A stretch of DNA of 14,055 nucleotides from Flavobacteriales bacterium (GTDB lineage Bacteria; Bacteroidota; Bacteroidia; Flavobacteriales; BACL11): NCBI GenBank assembly GCA_002683775.1, contig NYTT01000087.1, forward strand, positions 1-14,055, written 5' to 3'. Shown here piece after piece: positions 1 to 6,718 of this stretch. The first letter of the stretch is position 1, and each line of letters starts with the position of its first letter. The notes under the pieces were generated by a model that ran no database searches, was not told where the DNA came from, and saw only the letters and a list, made by a program, of their open reading frames with translations. A program made the position numbers and the translations under genes.

Positions 1-18
1 GCTAAAATAGGATTTTGA

Positions 19-468
19 CCTCCATCTTTATCAAACTTTTCGAATAAAGATTTTGCACGATTTCATCCTGGAGGATCTTTAGGAAAAAGATTGCATCTGA
101 CTTTGTCAGATTTGTCATCAGACATATCTAAGCCAGTAGTTAAAAATGATTCAAAAATTAGCGAAGTAATACTGATCATTTCTAAAAATAGAGTTGGAGC
201 CACTGTTGTTTTAGATAATAATATAGTAGTAGGTGTAATTACTGATGGAGATTTGAGAAGAATGTTGTCAAAAAAGCTCGATCTTTTTACAATTACAGCA
301 AAAGATATTATGAATTCAAAACCTAAGAAAATTGCTGTGTCAGAACTAGCTATTAATGCTTTAAAAATTATGGAAGAAAATAATATTAGTCAATTAATTG
401 TTATGGATAATAAAAAATATTTAGGTATTATACATATGCATACACTATTAAATGAAGGCTTAATTTAA
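19..468 (+). CDS. kdsD: D-arabinose-5-phosphate isomerase (KpsF/KdsD family), C-terminal CBS-domain part only
   Basis: The enzyme interconverts ribulose 5-phosphate and arabinose 5-phosphate, the first step towards the LPS sugar Kdo. The visible part begins with the linker DFARFHPGGSLGKRL, the hallmark junction between the SIS isomerase domain and the CBS pair. Two CBS repeats follow: about 130-290 (ending VVGVITDGDLRRML) and about 310-460 (IMNSKPKKIAVSE to YLGIIHMHTLL). The catalytic SIS domain is not in the window. The frame is open only from base 19, because an in-frame TGA lies at 16-18 where intact homologues read through; residues before about base 34 do not resemble the family. There is therefore no true start here, and the TTG at 91 is not a credible one. 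The stop is 1 bp before tatC, suggesting co-transcription. Family assignment is firm; whether the gene is intact upstream cannot be seen. Confidence 0.85.
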   Translation, partial: PPSLSNFSNKDFARFHPGGSLGKRLHLTLSDLSSDISKPVVKNDSKISEVILIISKNRVGATVVLDNNIVVGVITDGDLRRMLSKKLDLFTITAKDIMNSKPKKIAVSELAINALKIMEENNISQLIVMDNKKYLGIIHMHTLLNEGLI

Positions 469-469
469 A

Positions 470-1276
470 ATGACTGATAAAGATAAAGAAATGTCATTTT
501 TAGACCATCTTGAAGTGTTTAGATGGCACCTTATAAGAGCTGCTATAGCAATTTTATTCTTCACAATTATTGCGTTTATTTATAAAGATATAGTCTTTGA
601 TGTTATTTTATTAGGTCCAAAAAGAACTGATTTTTTAACATATAGAATTCTTTGTGAAATTTCTCAATTTTTAGGATTGGGAGATGCGCTTTGTCTAAGA
701 AATTCTCCTTTTAGTTTGATGAATATTAGTATGAGCGGACAGTTTTCAACTCATATTACAACATCCATTTTTGCAGGATTTATTATTGCGTTTCCCTATG
801 TTTTATGGGAGATTTGGAGATTCATTAGTCCTGCACTTCATTCAAATGAGAATTCTATGGCAAAAGGTGTAGTTTTTTTTAGCTCAATATTATTTTTGAT
901 TGGAATATTATTTGGATATTATGTTATCTCGCCACTTTCAATAAATTTTTTAGGTTCGTATCAGGTTAGTAGTTCTGTTGCAAATCAAATAAATCTATCA
1001 TCATTTGTATCTACAGTAACTACCGTAACCTTTGCTAATGGTATTATTTTTGAATTACCTATTTTGGTTTACTTTCTGACAAAAATCGGTTTATTAACTC
1101 CTGACTTTATGCGAGTATATAGAAAACATTCAATGGTTGTTATCTTGATTTTATCAGCAATAATTACACCTCCTGATATAACTTCTCAAGTTTTAGTTTC
1201 ATTACCACTTATTGTGCTATATGAGTTTAGCATTAAGATTTCTGAAAGAGTCATTAAAAATCAAGAAAATATATAA
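470..1276 (+). CDS. tatC: Sec-independent (twin-arginine) protein translocase subunit TatC
   Basis: Multispanning inner-membrane receptor of the Tat system, which binds twin-arginine signal peptides and exports folded proteins. The N-terminal motif MSFLDHLEVFRWHLIR (residues 8-23) is the TatC signature. FPYVLWEIWRFISPAL (108-123) carries the conserved Glu114. A second conserved acidic residue, Glu195, sits in FANGIIFELPI, and ITPPD (232-236) is also conserved. About six membrane segments can be seen. The 268-residue length suits Bacteroidota, whose first periplasmic loop is long; here residues 49-95 include Cys62 and Cys75. The start at 470 lies 1 bp after the preceding stop. An internal ATG at 491 would give the minimal TatC start, but short charged N-terminal extensions are common in this phylum. 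No tatA is present in the window. lptB follows after 2 bp. Confidence 0.96.
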   Translation: MTDKDKEMSFLDHLEVFRWHLIRAAIAILFFTIIAFIYKDIVFDVILLGPKRTDFLTYRILCEISQFLGLGDALCLRNSPFSLMNISMSGQFSTHITTSIFAGFIIAFPYVLWEIWRFISPALHSNENSMAKGVVFFSSILFLIGILFGYYVISPLSINFLGSYQVSSSVANQINLSSFVSTVTTVTFANGIIFELPILVYFLTKIGLLTPDFMRVYRKHSMVVILILSAIITPPDITSQVLVSLPLIVLYEFSIKISERVIKNQENI

Positions 1277-1278
1277 AG

Positions 1279-2004
1279 ATGATATTTAAATCAAAAAAAA
1301 TAGTAAAGTTTTATGGCAAAAAAGAGGTAGTAAAACAAGTTTCAGTTGAGGTTAATCAAGGAGAGATAGTTGGTTTGCTTGGGCCTAATGGAGCAGGAAA
1401 AACAACAACATTTTATATCATGGTTGGCTTAGTTAAACCAAATGAAGGTAGAGTTTTTTTAGATAACAAGGATATTACTAATCTGCCAATGTACAAAAGA
1501 GCTCAAATGGGAATTGGTTATTTAGCTCAAGAGGCTTCAGTATTTAGATCAATGACAGTTGAGGATAATATTTTATCAGTGCTTGAAATGACTAGCTTAA
1601 GTAAATCAAAACAGCATAAAAAATGCGAATCATTATTAAATGAGTTTGGTTTGCAACATGTCAAAAAAAATATTGGCTCACTTTTGTCAGGAGGAGAGAG
1701 GAGAAGGACTGAAATTGCAAGAGCTCTTGCGACAAATCCTAAGTTTATCTTACTTGATGAGCCCTTTGCAGGAGTCGATCCTATTGCTGTTGAAGATATA
1801 CAGATGATCGTTTCAAAGCTAAAGAACAGAAATATAGGTATTTTAATTACGGATCATAATGTACATGAAACTTTAAAGATAACTGACAGGGCATATTTAC
1901 TATATGAGGGGAGTATTCTTAAACAAGGCACGGCAAATGAACTTGCTTCTGATGAGAGAGTACGTAAGTCGTACCTTGGTGAAAATTTTGAACTTAGAAG
2001 TTAG
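1279..2004 (+). CDS. lptB: LPS export ABC transporter ATP-binding protein LptB
   Basis: Cytoplasmic ATPase that powers the LptB2FGC complex, which extracts LPS from the inner membrane and feeds it to the periplasmic Lpt bridge. At 241 residues it has the usual family length. It carries Walker A GPNGAGKTT (35-43), a Q-loop glutamine at 84 in YLAQEASVF, the ABC signature LSGGERRRTEIARAL (136-150), Walker B FILLDEPFAGVDP (156-168) and the switch histidine His193 in TDHNVHETL. The ERRRTEIARAL and FAGVDPIAV stretches separate LptB from generic ABC ATPases such as LivF. It is third in a tightly packed run with the isomerase gene and tatC. Its stop is 4 bp from the oppositely oriented purS stop. Confidence 0.96.
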   Translation: MIFKSKKIVKFYGKKEVVKQVSVEVNQGEIVGLLGPNGAGKTTTFYIMVGLVKPNEGRVFLDNKDITNLPMYKRAQMGIGYLAQEASVFRSMTVEDNILSVLEMTSLSKSKQHKKCESLLNEFGLQHVKKNIGSLLSGGERRRTEIARALATNPKFILLDEPFAGVDPIAVEDIQMIVSKLKNRNIGILITDHNVHETLKITDRAYLLYEGSILKQGTANELASDERVRKSYLGENFELRS

Positions 2005-2008
2005 TTAA

Positions 2009-2260
2009 TTACATTTTTTCTAATTTAAAGTCAAATGATTCCATAATTTGATTACAAAGCATTTTTTCACAAGCTTCTTTAACTTTTTTTAATGCAATTT
2101 CTTTTGTTTGTGCTTCTATTTCTAATGAAATGTGTTTGCCTATTCTAACGTTTTTAATTTCTGATAAATTAATATTTTTCATACTTGAGCTTACGGCCTT
2201 ACCTTGAGGGTCAAGTAATGATTTGTGAGGCATAACATTTATTTCAGCAATGAATTTCAT
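2009..2260 (-). CDS. purS: Phosphoribosylformylglycinamidine synthase subunit PurS
   Basis: Small structural subunit that bridges PurQ (glutaminase) and the short PurL in the split form of FGAM synthase, the fourth step of de novo purine synthesis. The 83-residue protein matches PurS throughout. It begins with a beta strand (KFIAEINVMP), followed by the hallmark LLDPQGKAV, then NVRIGKHISLEIEA and the C-terminal helix with EACEKMLCNQIMESF. Its ATG overlaps the pssA stop in an ATGA arrangement (2257-2260), so translation is probably coupled to pssA. No purQ or purL lies in the window. Its presence implies a three-subunit enzyme encoded elsewhere, rather than only the long single-chain PurL found in many bacteria. 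Confidence 0.9.
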   Translation of the reverse strand: MKFIAEINVMPHKSLLDPQGKAVSSSMKNINLSEIKNVRIGKHISLEIEAQTKEIALKKVKEACEKMLCNQIMESFDFKLEKM

Positions 2261-2985
2261 ATTTTGGTTAAATTATTTATTAATGATAAAGTTAGGTATA
2301 AAATTACAATAAATGGAATAGTAGCAAACTGAAACACATAGAATAATACAACTGTAGATAAAATAAGTGTAACCCTAAACATATTCAATCTAGAAATTTT
2401 CTTTTCATTTTTAATAAGTTTAAATGAGAAAAGTGGCATCTTTATTACTAAAAGTATTGGCATTATTACTGAAATTATTGATAAGAATATTATGTCAGAG
2501 AACATTGGGAATTGCTCAAAATTAATATTTGGAATGGCGGCAATAAACATAGCTAACGCAGGAACAGGAAGCCCAATAAAAGAAGTAGTTTGTCTTTTAT
2601 CAATATTAAAGTTTGCTAATCTATATGCTGAAAAAATTGGAATTAGAAGTGCTAATGTTGCTGGCAGAAAAATTACGTCATTACTCATTGAATGACGAAA
2701 AACCATGCCATTACTAATATAAAACATAAAATGAAATAAAAGAAATCCTGGCGCCACACCAAATGTAACAATATCTGCCATAGAATCTAATTGTTTCCCT
2801 AGCTCACCACTAACTTTTAGAAGTCGAGCAGCAAGACCATCAAAAAAATCGAAAAAAGCACCAGTAAAAATACATAATGATGCTAATTCCAATCTACCTT
2901 GAAAAGCAAATATAACTGAGAAAAGCCCACATGTTAGATTTGCTAAAGTAATGAGATTTGGGAAAATTCTTTTTAATGTATTCAT
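2257..2985 (-). CDS. pssA: CDP-diacylglycerol--serine O-phosphatidyltransferase
   Basis: Integral membrane enzyme that makes phosphatidylserine from CDP-diacylglycerol and serine, the precursor of phosphatidylethanolamine. The CDP-alcohol phosphotransferase motif D-x2-D-G-x2-A-R-x8-G-x3-D-x3-D is complete: Asp46, Asp49, Gly50, Ala53, Arg54, Gly63, Asp67 and Asp71. The start MNTLKRIFPNLITLANLTCG and the tail DIVTFGVAPGFLLF are typical of type II PssA. Several hydrophobic segments follow, with a loop of about 25 polar residues near 185-205. The 242-residue length is usual. It is the first gene of a two-gene unit with purS and is divergent from lnt. A TAnnTTTG box lies directly in front of the ATG. 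Confidence 0.94.
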   Translation of the reverse strand: MNTLKRIFPNLITLANLTCGLFSVIFAFQGRLELASLCIFTGAFFDFFDGLAARLLKVSGELGKQLDSMADIVTFGVAPGFLLFHFMFYISNGMVFRHSMSNDVIFLPATLALLIPIFSAYRLANFNIDKRQTTSFIGLPVPALAMFIAAIPNINFEQFPMFSDIIFLSIISVIMPILLVIKMPLFSFKLIKNEKKISRLNMFRVTLILSTVVLFYVFQFATIPFIVILYLTLSLINNLTKI

Positions 2986-2990
2986 ATTGA

Positions 2991-2998
2991 CAAAAATA
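2991..2998 (-). promoter_or_regulatory. Putative -7 promoter box (TATTTTTG) of pssA
   Basis: Read on the minus strand, TATTTTTG matches the Bacteroidota -7 consensus TAnnTTTG exactly. It ends 5 nt before the pssA ATG at 2985, so transcription would begin at or next to the start codon. No convincing TTTG -33 element is seen at the expected distance, and such a box is easily met by chance in AT-rich DNA. Position between divergent genes is the main support. Confidence 0.35.
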
Positions 2999-3002
2999 TG
3001 AT

Positions 3003-3010
3003 AATATTTG
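3003..3010 (+). promoter_or_regulatory. Weak -7-like box (AATATTTG) of lnt
   Basis: AATATTTG matches 7 of 8 positions of TAnnTTTG and ends 8 nt before the preferred lnt start at 3019. No clear TTTG lies at the expected upstream distance. It falls inside the longest open frame of lnt, which is a mild argument for the internal start. A TTGACA at 2987-2992 has no correctly spaced TATAAT-like partner. Confidence 0.22.
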
Positions 3011-3018
3011 TAACTCCT

Positions 3019-4560
3019 ATGAGAAAACTATTTTTAGCTTTATTAAGTGGATTGCTTTTTGCATTATCTTGGCCATCGATTGGCTTTTTTCCTTTGATCT
3101 TTTTTGCGTTTATACCTCTTCTAATATTAGAGAAGGAATCTAAAAATGGAAGTCAAGTATTTTGGTATTCATTTTTTGCTTTTTTTTTATTTAATATAAT
3201 AACAACCTACTGGATTTATCATGCTACTATTATAGGAGCTGTTTTTGCGTTTATCATAAATTCTGCTTTAATGGCACTTTCTTTTTGGTTATTTCACAAA
3301 ATAAAAACAATTACCATAGAAAGAATAGGGTATTTTTCATTGATTGTATTATGGATATCTATGGAGTACCTGCATTTAAATTGGGATTTGTCATGGCCCT
3401 GGCTAACTCTCGGAAATGCTTTCGCAACCAATCCTTACATTATTCAGTGGTATGAATTTACTGGCTTTTTAGGTGGTACATTATGGGTGATACTTGTCAA
3501 TCTATTATTATATAGGGTATACCGATTTTATACTATTTTTCGCTTATTATCAATTGTTTGTATAATATTATTTCCTATTTTCTTATCTCTTTGCATGTAC
3601 TTTAGTTATGATTATAAGCAAGATAATGCAGTTGAAGTTGTAATTGTCCAGCCCAATGTTGATCCATATTTAGAAAAATTTGATATTGCTCATGATCTTC
3701 AGCTTAACAATTTTATAGAGCTTGCTGAATCTGCAGTTACTAAAGAAACTGAACTTCTAGTTGGTCCTGAAACTGCATTAATTGAAGGGATATGGGAGAG
3801 TCAAAATAATAATTATGATAAAATACAAAGTATATCTAAACTTAAAGCTTTTCAAGCTAAGTATCCAAAATTAAATATTGTGATAGGTGCTAATTCATAT
3901 AAATTATTTAAAAGTAGTGATCAGAAATCAAATACTGCAAGAGAGATAAGGAATGAGAATATTTTTTATGATGCCTATAATTCTGCTTTTTTTTTGAATA
4001 AAAGTGGTGTGATTGAAGTTTATCATAAGACAAAACTAGTTCCTGGAGTTGAAAAAATGCCATTTCCTAAAATGTTAGATCCATTAGCAAAAATAGCTGT
4101 TGATCTTGGAGGAACTAGTGGCACTTTGGCAAGTGATAATTATCTCAATTTATTTAAATTTAGTCGCGTTAATATTTCTCCTCTTATTTGCTATGAAAGT
4201 GTTTATGGTGAGATGATTCTATCAGAAAAAAATTTAATTACTATAATTACTAATGATGGGTGGTGGAAAAATACAGCTGGCTATAAACAGCATCTTGTTT
4301 ATGCTAGCTTGCGAGCAATTGAACAAAGAAAATTCGTTGTGCGTTCTGCTAATACAGGAATATCAGCGGTAGTTAATTCAAGAGGTGATATAATTAAACA
4401 ATCAGAATGGGATGAAGCAGTATGTTTGTCATCAACAGTTCAGTTGAATAATAGTATTACATTTTATAATAGATTCGGCGATTACATTGGAAGGCTATCA
4501 GCTTTTGTTGCTATTATTCTTTTAGCTTTATCTTATGTAAAGAGTAAGCTGAATACCTAG
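3019..4560 (+). CDS. lnt: Apolipoprotein N-acyltransferase Lnt
   Basis: Inner-membrane enzyme that adds the third acyl chain to the N-terminal cysteine of lipoproteins. The N-terminal half (about residues 1-195) is a multi-helix membrane domain, containing the family stretch WDLSWPWLTLGNAFA. A periplasmic nitrilase-like domain follows, and a final membrane helix lies near the C-terminus. The catalytic triad is visible as Glu251 in VGPETA, Lys337 in YHKTKLVPG and Cys391 in PLICYES, numbered from the start chosen here. That start (MRKLFLALLSGLLFALSWP, 513 residues) matches the usual beginning; the frame is also open from an ATG at 2998, but the extra seven residues look unlike the family. The polar loop at about 296-315 is somewhat longer than minimal. 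Its stop is 1 bp from the convergent nadE stop. Confidence 0.95.
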   Translation: MRKLFLALLSGLLFALSWPSIGFFPLIFFAFIPLLILEKESKNGSQVFWYSFFAFFLFNIITTYWIYHATIIGAVFAFIINSALMALSFWLFHKIKTITIERIGYFSLIVLWISMEYLHLNWDLSWPWLTLGNAFATNPYIIQWYEFTGFLGGTLWVILVNLLLYRVYRFYTIFRLLSIVCIILFPIFLSLCMYFSYDYKQDNAVEVVIVQPNVDPYLEKFDIAHDLQLNNFIELAESAVTKETELLVGPETALIEGIWESQNNNYDKIQSISKLKAFQAKYPKLNIVIGANSYKLFKSSDQKSNTAREIRNENIFYDAYNSAFFLNKSGVIEVYHKTKLVPGVEKMPFPKMLDPLAKIAVDLGGTSGTLASDNYLNLFKFSRVNISPLICYESVYGEMILSEKNLITIITNDGWWKNTAGYKQHLVYASLRAIEQRKFVVRSANTGISAVVNSRGDIIKQSEWDEAVCLSSTVQLNNSITFYNRFGDYIGRLSAFVAIILLALSYVKSKLNT

Positions 4561-4561
4561 T

Positions 4562-5332
4562 TTATTTCAAATTTAATGGAATAAAACAGACAGGAATTTC
4601 TTTTATCTTATGCTGGTTTACTTTATTTAATTTACGATAGATATTTAGAATTTCTTTTTCTCTTTGTTCTAATTGATTAAAATCTCCTTCAAAGCTCATT
4701 GCCCACTCCAATTCTGGGTAAGTAGCGCCAATTTGATCCTCATCAGTTTTATCATTTTCCCAAAGTCCATCTGTAGGTGGGGCGTCTATAATATCTTGTG
4801 CTATGTTTAATTCTTTAGCAATTGTATACACTTCAGTTTTTAATAAATCAGCAATAGGACTTATGTCAACACCACCATCACCGTATTTTGTGAAGAATCC
4901 AATTCCAAAATCTTCAACCTTATTTCCTGTTCCTAAAACTAAAGAGTTGTTGGACTGTGCAAAATAATATAGAGTTGTCATCCTCAGTCTTGCTCTGGTG
5001 TTAGCTAGAGCTAAGTGGTTGTTCTTATCTACATGATTTTTTGATATGAATTCATTGTAAACAGAAGTTAGGTCTATAACTATTGATCTAACATTAGGAA
5101 ATTCCTTTTTGAGCCAAGCAATATGATTTTTTCCTCTTTTAATTTGTTTAATATTTTGATGAATGGGCATCTCTAAGCAAATTAAAGGAACTGAGGTGAT
5201 TGCAGCTAGTGTTGAAGAAACAGCAGAATCAATTCCACCAGAAATACCAATAATAAATCCGTCAGCATTACTTTCTTGAATATAATTTGCTAGCCAGTTT
5301 GTGATATGGTTTATTACTAATCGAGTTTTCAT
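4562..5332 (-). CDS. nadE: NH3-dependent NAD(+) synthetase
   Basis: Cytosolic enzyme that amidates nicotinic acid adenine dinucleotide to NAD+ using ATP. The pyrophosphatase-type P-loop SGGIDSAV begins at residue 31. Further family motifs are LALANTRARLRMTTLYYFA, LVLGTGNKVEDFGIGFFTKYG with DGGVDISPIADL, and the C-terminal APPTDGLW and DEDQIGATY. At 256 residues with no N-terminal nitrilase-type glutaminase domain, it is the ammonia-dependent short form. I start it at the ATG at 5332 (MKTRLVINHITNWL). The frame extends to a TTG at 5344, but that TTG lies inside a promoter-like box and the extra residues (MQNI) are not family-like. It is divergent from gldB and convergent with lnt. Confidence 0.95.
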   Translation of the reverse strand: MKTRLVINHITNWLANYIQESNADGFIIGISGGIDSAVSSTLAAITSVPLICLEMPIHQNIKQIKRGKNHIAWLKKEFPNVRSIVIDLTSVYNEFISKNHVDKNNHLALANTRARLRMTTLYYFAQSNNSLVLGTGNKVEDFGIGFFTKYGDGGVDISPIADLLKTEVYTIAKELNIAQDIIDAPPTDGLWENDKTDEDQIGATYPELEWAMSFEGDFNQLEQREKEILNIYRKLNKVNQHKIKEIPVCFIPLNLK

Positions 5333-5337
5333 AATAT

Positions 5338-5370
5338 TTTGCAAATGTAAGTCAAATCTTATTACTTTTG
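5338..5370 (+). promoter_or_regulatory. Putative gldBC promoter (TTTG - 21 bp - TACTTTTG)
   Basis: TTTG at 5338-5341 and TACTTTTG at 5363-5370 are separated by 21 bp, within the 17-23 bp range of the Bacteroidota primary promoter. Both elements match the consensus exactly. The -7 box ends 4 nt before the gldB ATG at 5375, so the transcript would start at or one base before the initiation codon. This is the best two-element promoter in the window. Confidence 0.55.
5342..5349 (-). promoter_or_regulatory. Putative -7 promoter box (TACATTTG) of nadE
   Basis: On the minus strand TACATTTG is an exact TAnnTTTG match ending 9 nt before the preferred nadE ATG at 5332. That predicts a leader of only a few nucleotides. 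No TTTG lies at the right -33 distance. It abuts the -33 element proposed for the divergent gldB promoter. Confidence 0.4.
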
Positions 5371-5374
5371 CTGA

Positions 5375-6391
5375 ATGAAACGACTAGTTTTTATATTGCT
5401 GTCATCTATTTTTACATGTTTATTAATCTTATTGTTGATTCAACCAAATAATAAAGTTGAGTTAGTTAATGTTACAGTAAATAGATTTGACAAGTATTTA
5501 TTTGAGCTTTTTGAGCAGAAAAAAATTGAAGATATCAGTTGCTTGGACATAAAATTTGGTTCTTTTAATGAGGTGTTTGTTACCCAAATAATGCAAATTG
5601 CTAATGAGTACAATGCACAACAATGTGACAAAGTGATAAACAAGCTGTATGACTTTACTCAAAATAATGATATGCAAGAAGCATATGATTCAACTTCTTT
5701 ATTATTTAGTGATTTTTCTGATTTTAGTGCAGATATAAGTTCAGCATTTACGCTTTGTAATAATTATTTTCCAGATTATCCAACTCCTAAAATAATTACT
5801 TTTTTTGGTGGATTTAATTATGGAGTTGTTTCTTACGATGATAATATTGCTATAGGACTTGAAAATTTTTTAGGTTTTAATAGTAAATTTTATAAATATT
5901 TAGGTGATCCTGAATATATACGATATCAAAAACAAAAAAGATTTATAATATCAAATGTTATGGAAGTGTGGTTTAATGAGTATTTTTTAAAATATTTAGA
6001 TGGACGAGATTTGCTCTCACAAATGATTTACAAGGGTAAGATGGTGTATTTTTTAGATATAATGCTTCCTGATCTATCTCTAAGTAATAAGTTGAGGTAT
6101 AGTGAAGAGGAGATGGATTGGGTTATTCAAAATGAAGGGGCTATTTGGGAATATTTTATTAATGAGGACTTACTATACTCTTCAAGAGAAAATAAAATTA
6201 GATCATATCTCAACTATGCGCCATTTTCTAAGGGAATGCCAGAAGATGCGCCTGCAAGAGTAGCTTATTATATTGGTTATAAACTTGTTGAAGATTACAT
6301 GCAAAACAATGAAATTAGTATTGAAGATTTGATCTACTTAGATAATTCAAGAGCCTTTCTGCAAAAATCTAAATATAAACCTAAAAAGTAA
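5375..6391 (+). CDS. gldB: Gliding motility protein GldB
   Basis: Envelope protein required for gliding and type IX secretion-associated functions in motile Bacteroidota; homologues also occur in non-gliding members. Residues 4-22 form a hydrophobic N-terminal segment, and the rest is predicted to be periplasmic. Typical GldB stretches are FFGGFNYGVVSYDDNIAIGL (143-162), the conserved EVWFNEYF near 197 and the C-terminal DAPARVAYYIGYKLVEDYM (291-309) ending SKYKP. The 338-residue length is normal. GldB proteins are usually annotated as lipoproteins, but the only early cysteine, Cys15, sits inside the hydrophobic segment in the context IFTC, a poor lipobox, so this one may be membrane-anchored by a helix. 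gldC follows after 4 bp, the standard pairing. Confidence 0.9.
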   Translation: MKRLVFILLSSIFTCLLILLLIQPNNKVELVNVTVNRFDKYLFELFEQKKIEDISCLDIKFGSFNEVFVTQIMQIANEYNAQQCDKVINKLYDFTQNNDMQEAYDSTSLLFSDFSDFSADISSAFTLCNNYFPDYPTPKIITFFGGFNYGVVSYDDNIAIGLENFLGFNSKFYKYLGDPEYIRYQKQKRFIISNVMEVWFNEYFLKYLDGRDLLSQMIYKGKMVYFLDIMLPDLSLSNKLRYSEEEMDWVIQNEGAIWEYFINEDLLYSSRENKIRSYLNYAPFSKGMPEDAPARVAYYIGYKLVEDYMQNNEISIEDLIYLDNSRAFLQKSKYKPKK

Positions 6392-6395
6392 TAAA

Positions 6396-6716
6396 ATGAA
6401 ACAAATTTTAAAATTTGAAGTTGAACTTGACGAAAATCATCTGCCATTAAATATTAAGATGTTAGCCAGTGCAGCCGCTGCTAAAGAAGAGTATATTAAA
6501 TCATTAATGATTTCTGCATGGGAATTTAAAACAAAGGAAACATTACGAATTGATTTATGGACTAAAGACATGCCAATTAATGATATGTTTATTATGTATC
6601 ATCAGACTTTAATGGGAATGGCCAGCACTTTAGAGAAAGCTACGGGAGAAGATAAGTTAGCAGGTGCATTAAGAGATTATTGTGGTTTTTTTGCTGAACA
6701 AACAAAAATATTGTAA
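6396..6716 (+). CDS. gldC: Gliding motility protein GldC
   Basis: Small soluble protein always found beside gldB. It has no signal peptide and is likely cytoplasmic; its biochemical role is not known. The 106 residues match GldC end to end: an N-terminal strand (KFEVELDENHLPLNIKM), an acidic/alanine-rich helix (ASAAAAKEEYIKS), the conserved SAWEFKTKETLRIDLWTKDMP and the C-terminal helices MYHQTLMGMASTLEKAT and ALRDYCGFFAEQT. The start is the only reasonable ATG, preceded by an A-rich spacer rather than a Shine-Dalgarno sequence. It is co-transcribed with gldB and ends 2 bp from the convergent engB stop. Confidence 0.93.
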   Translation: MKQILKFEVELDENHLPLNIKMLASAAAAKEEYIKSLMISAWEFKTKETLRIDLWTKDMPINDMFIMYHQTLMGMASTLEKATGEDKLAGALRDYCGFFAEQTKIL

Positions 6717-6718
6717 GA

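Noticed and set aside
16..18. TGA in the isomerase frame as evidence for a recoded TGA codon
   Set aside because: TGA serves as the normal stop of pssA, the hydrolase and ftsL in this window, and the surrounding residues are not family-like, so a broken or chimeric edge is a better explanation.
1991..2018. Possible terminator at lptB/purS (AACT-TAGA-AGTT with a downstream T-run)
   Set aside because: A four-pair stem with a 4-nt loop and 15 nt before the T-run is not a credible terminator.
2492..2695. Plus-strand open frame of 67 codons inside pssA
   Set aside because: Antisense to the conserved pssA reading frame with no recognisable features.
2987..2992. TTGACA resembling a sigma-70 -35 box before lnt
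   Set aside because: No TATAAT-like hexamer occurs about 17 bp downstream, and Bacteroidota use a different promoter consensus.
5375..6716. gldBC as proof of gliding motility
   Set aside because: gldB and gldC homologues are also kept in non-gliding Bacteroidota, and no other gld or spr genes lie in the window.
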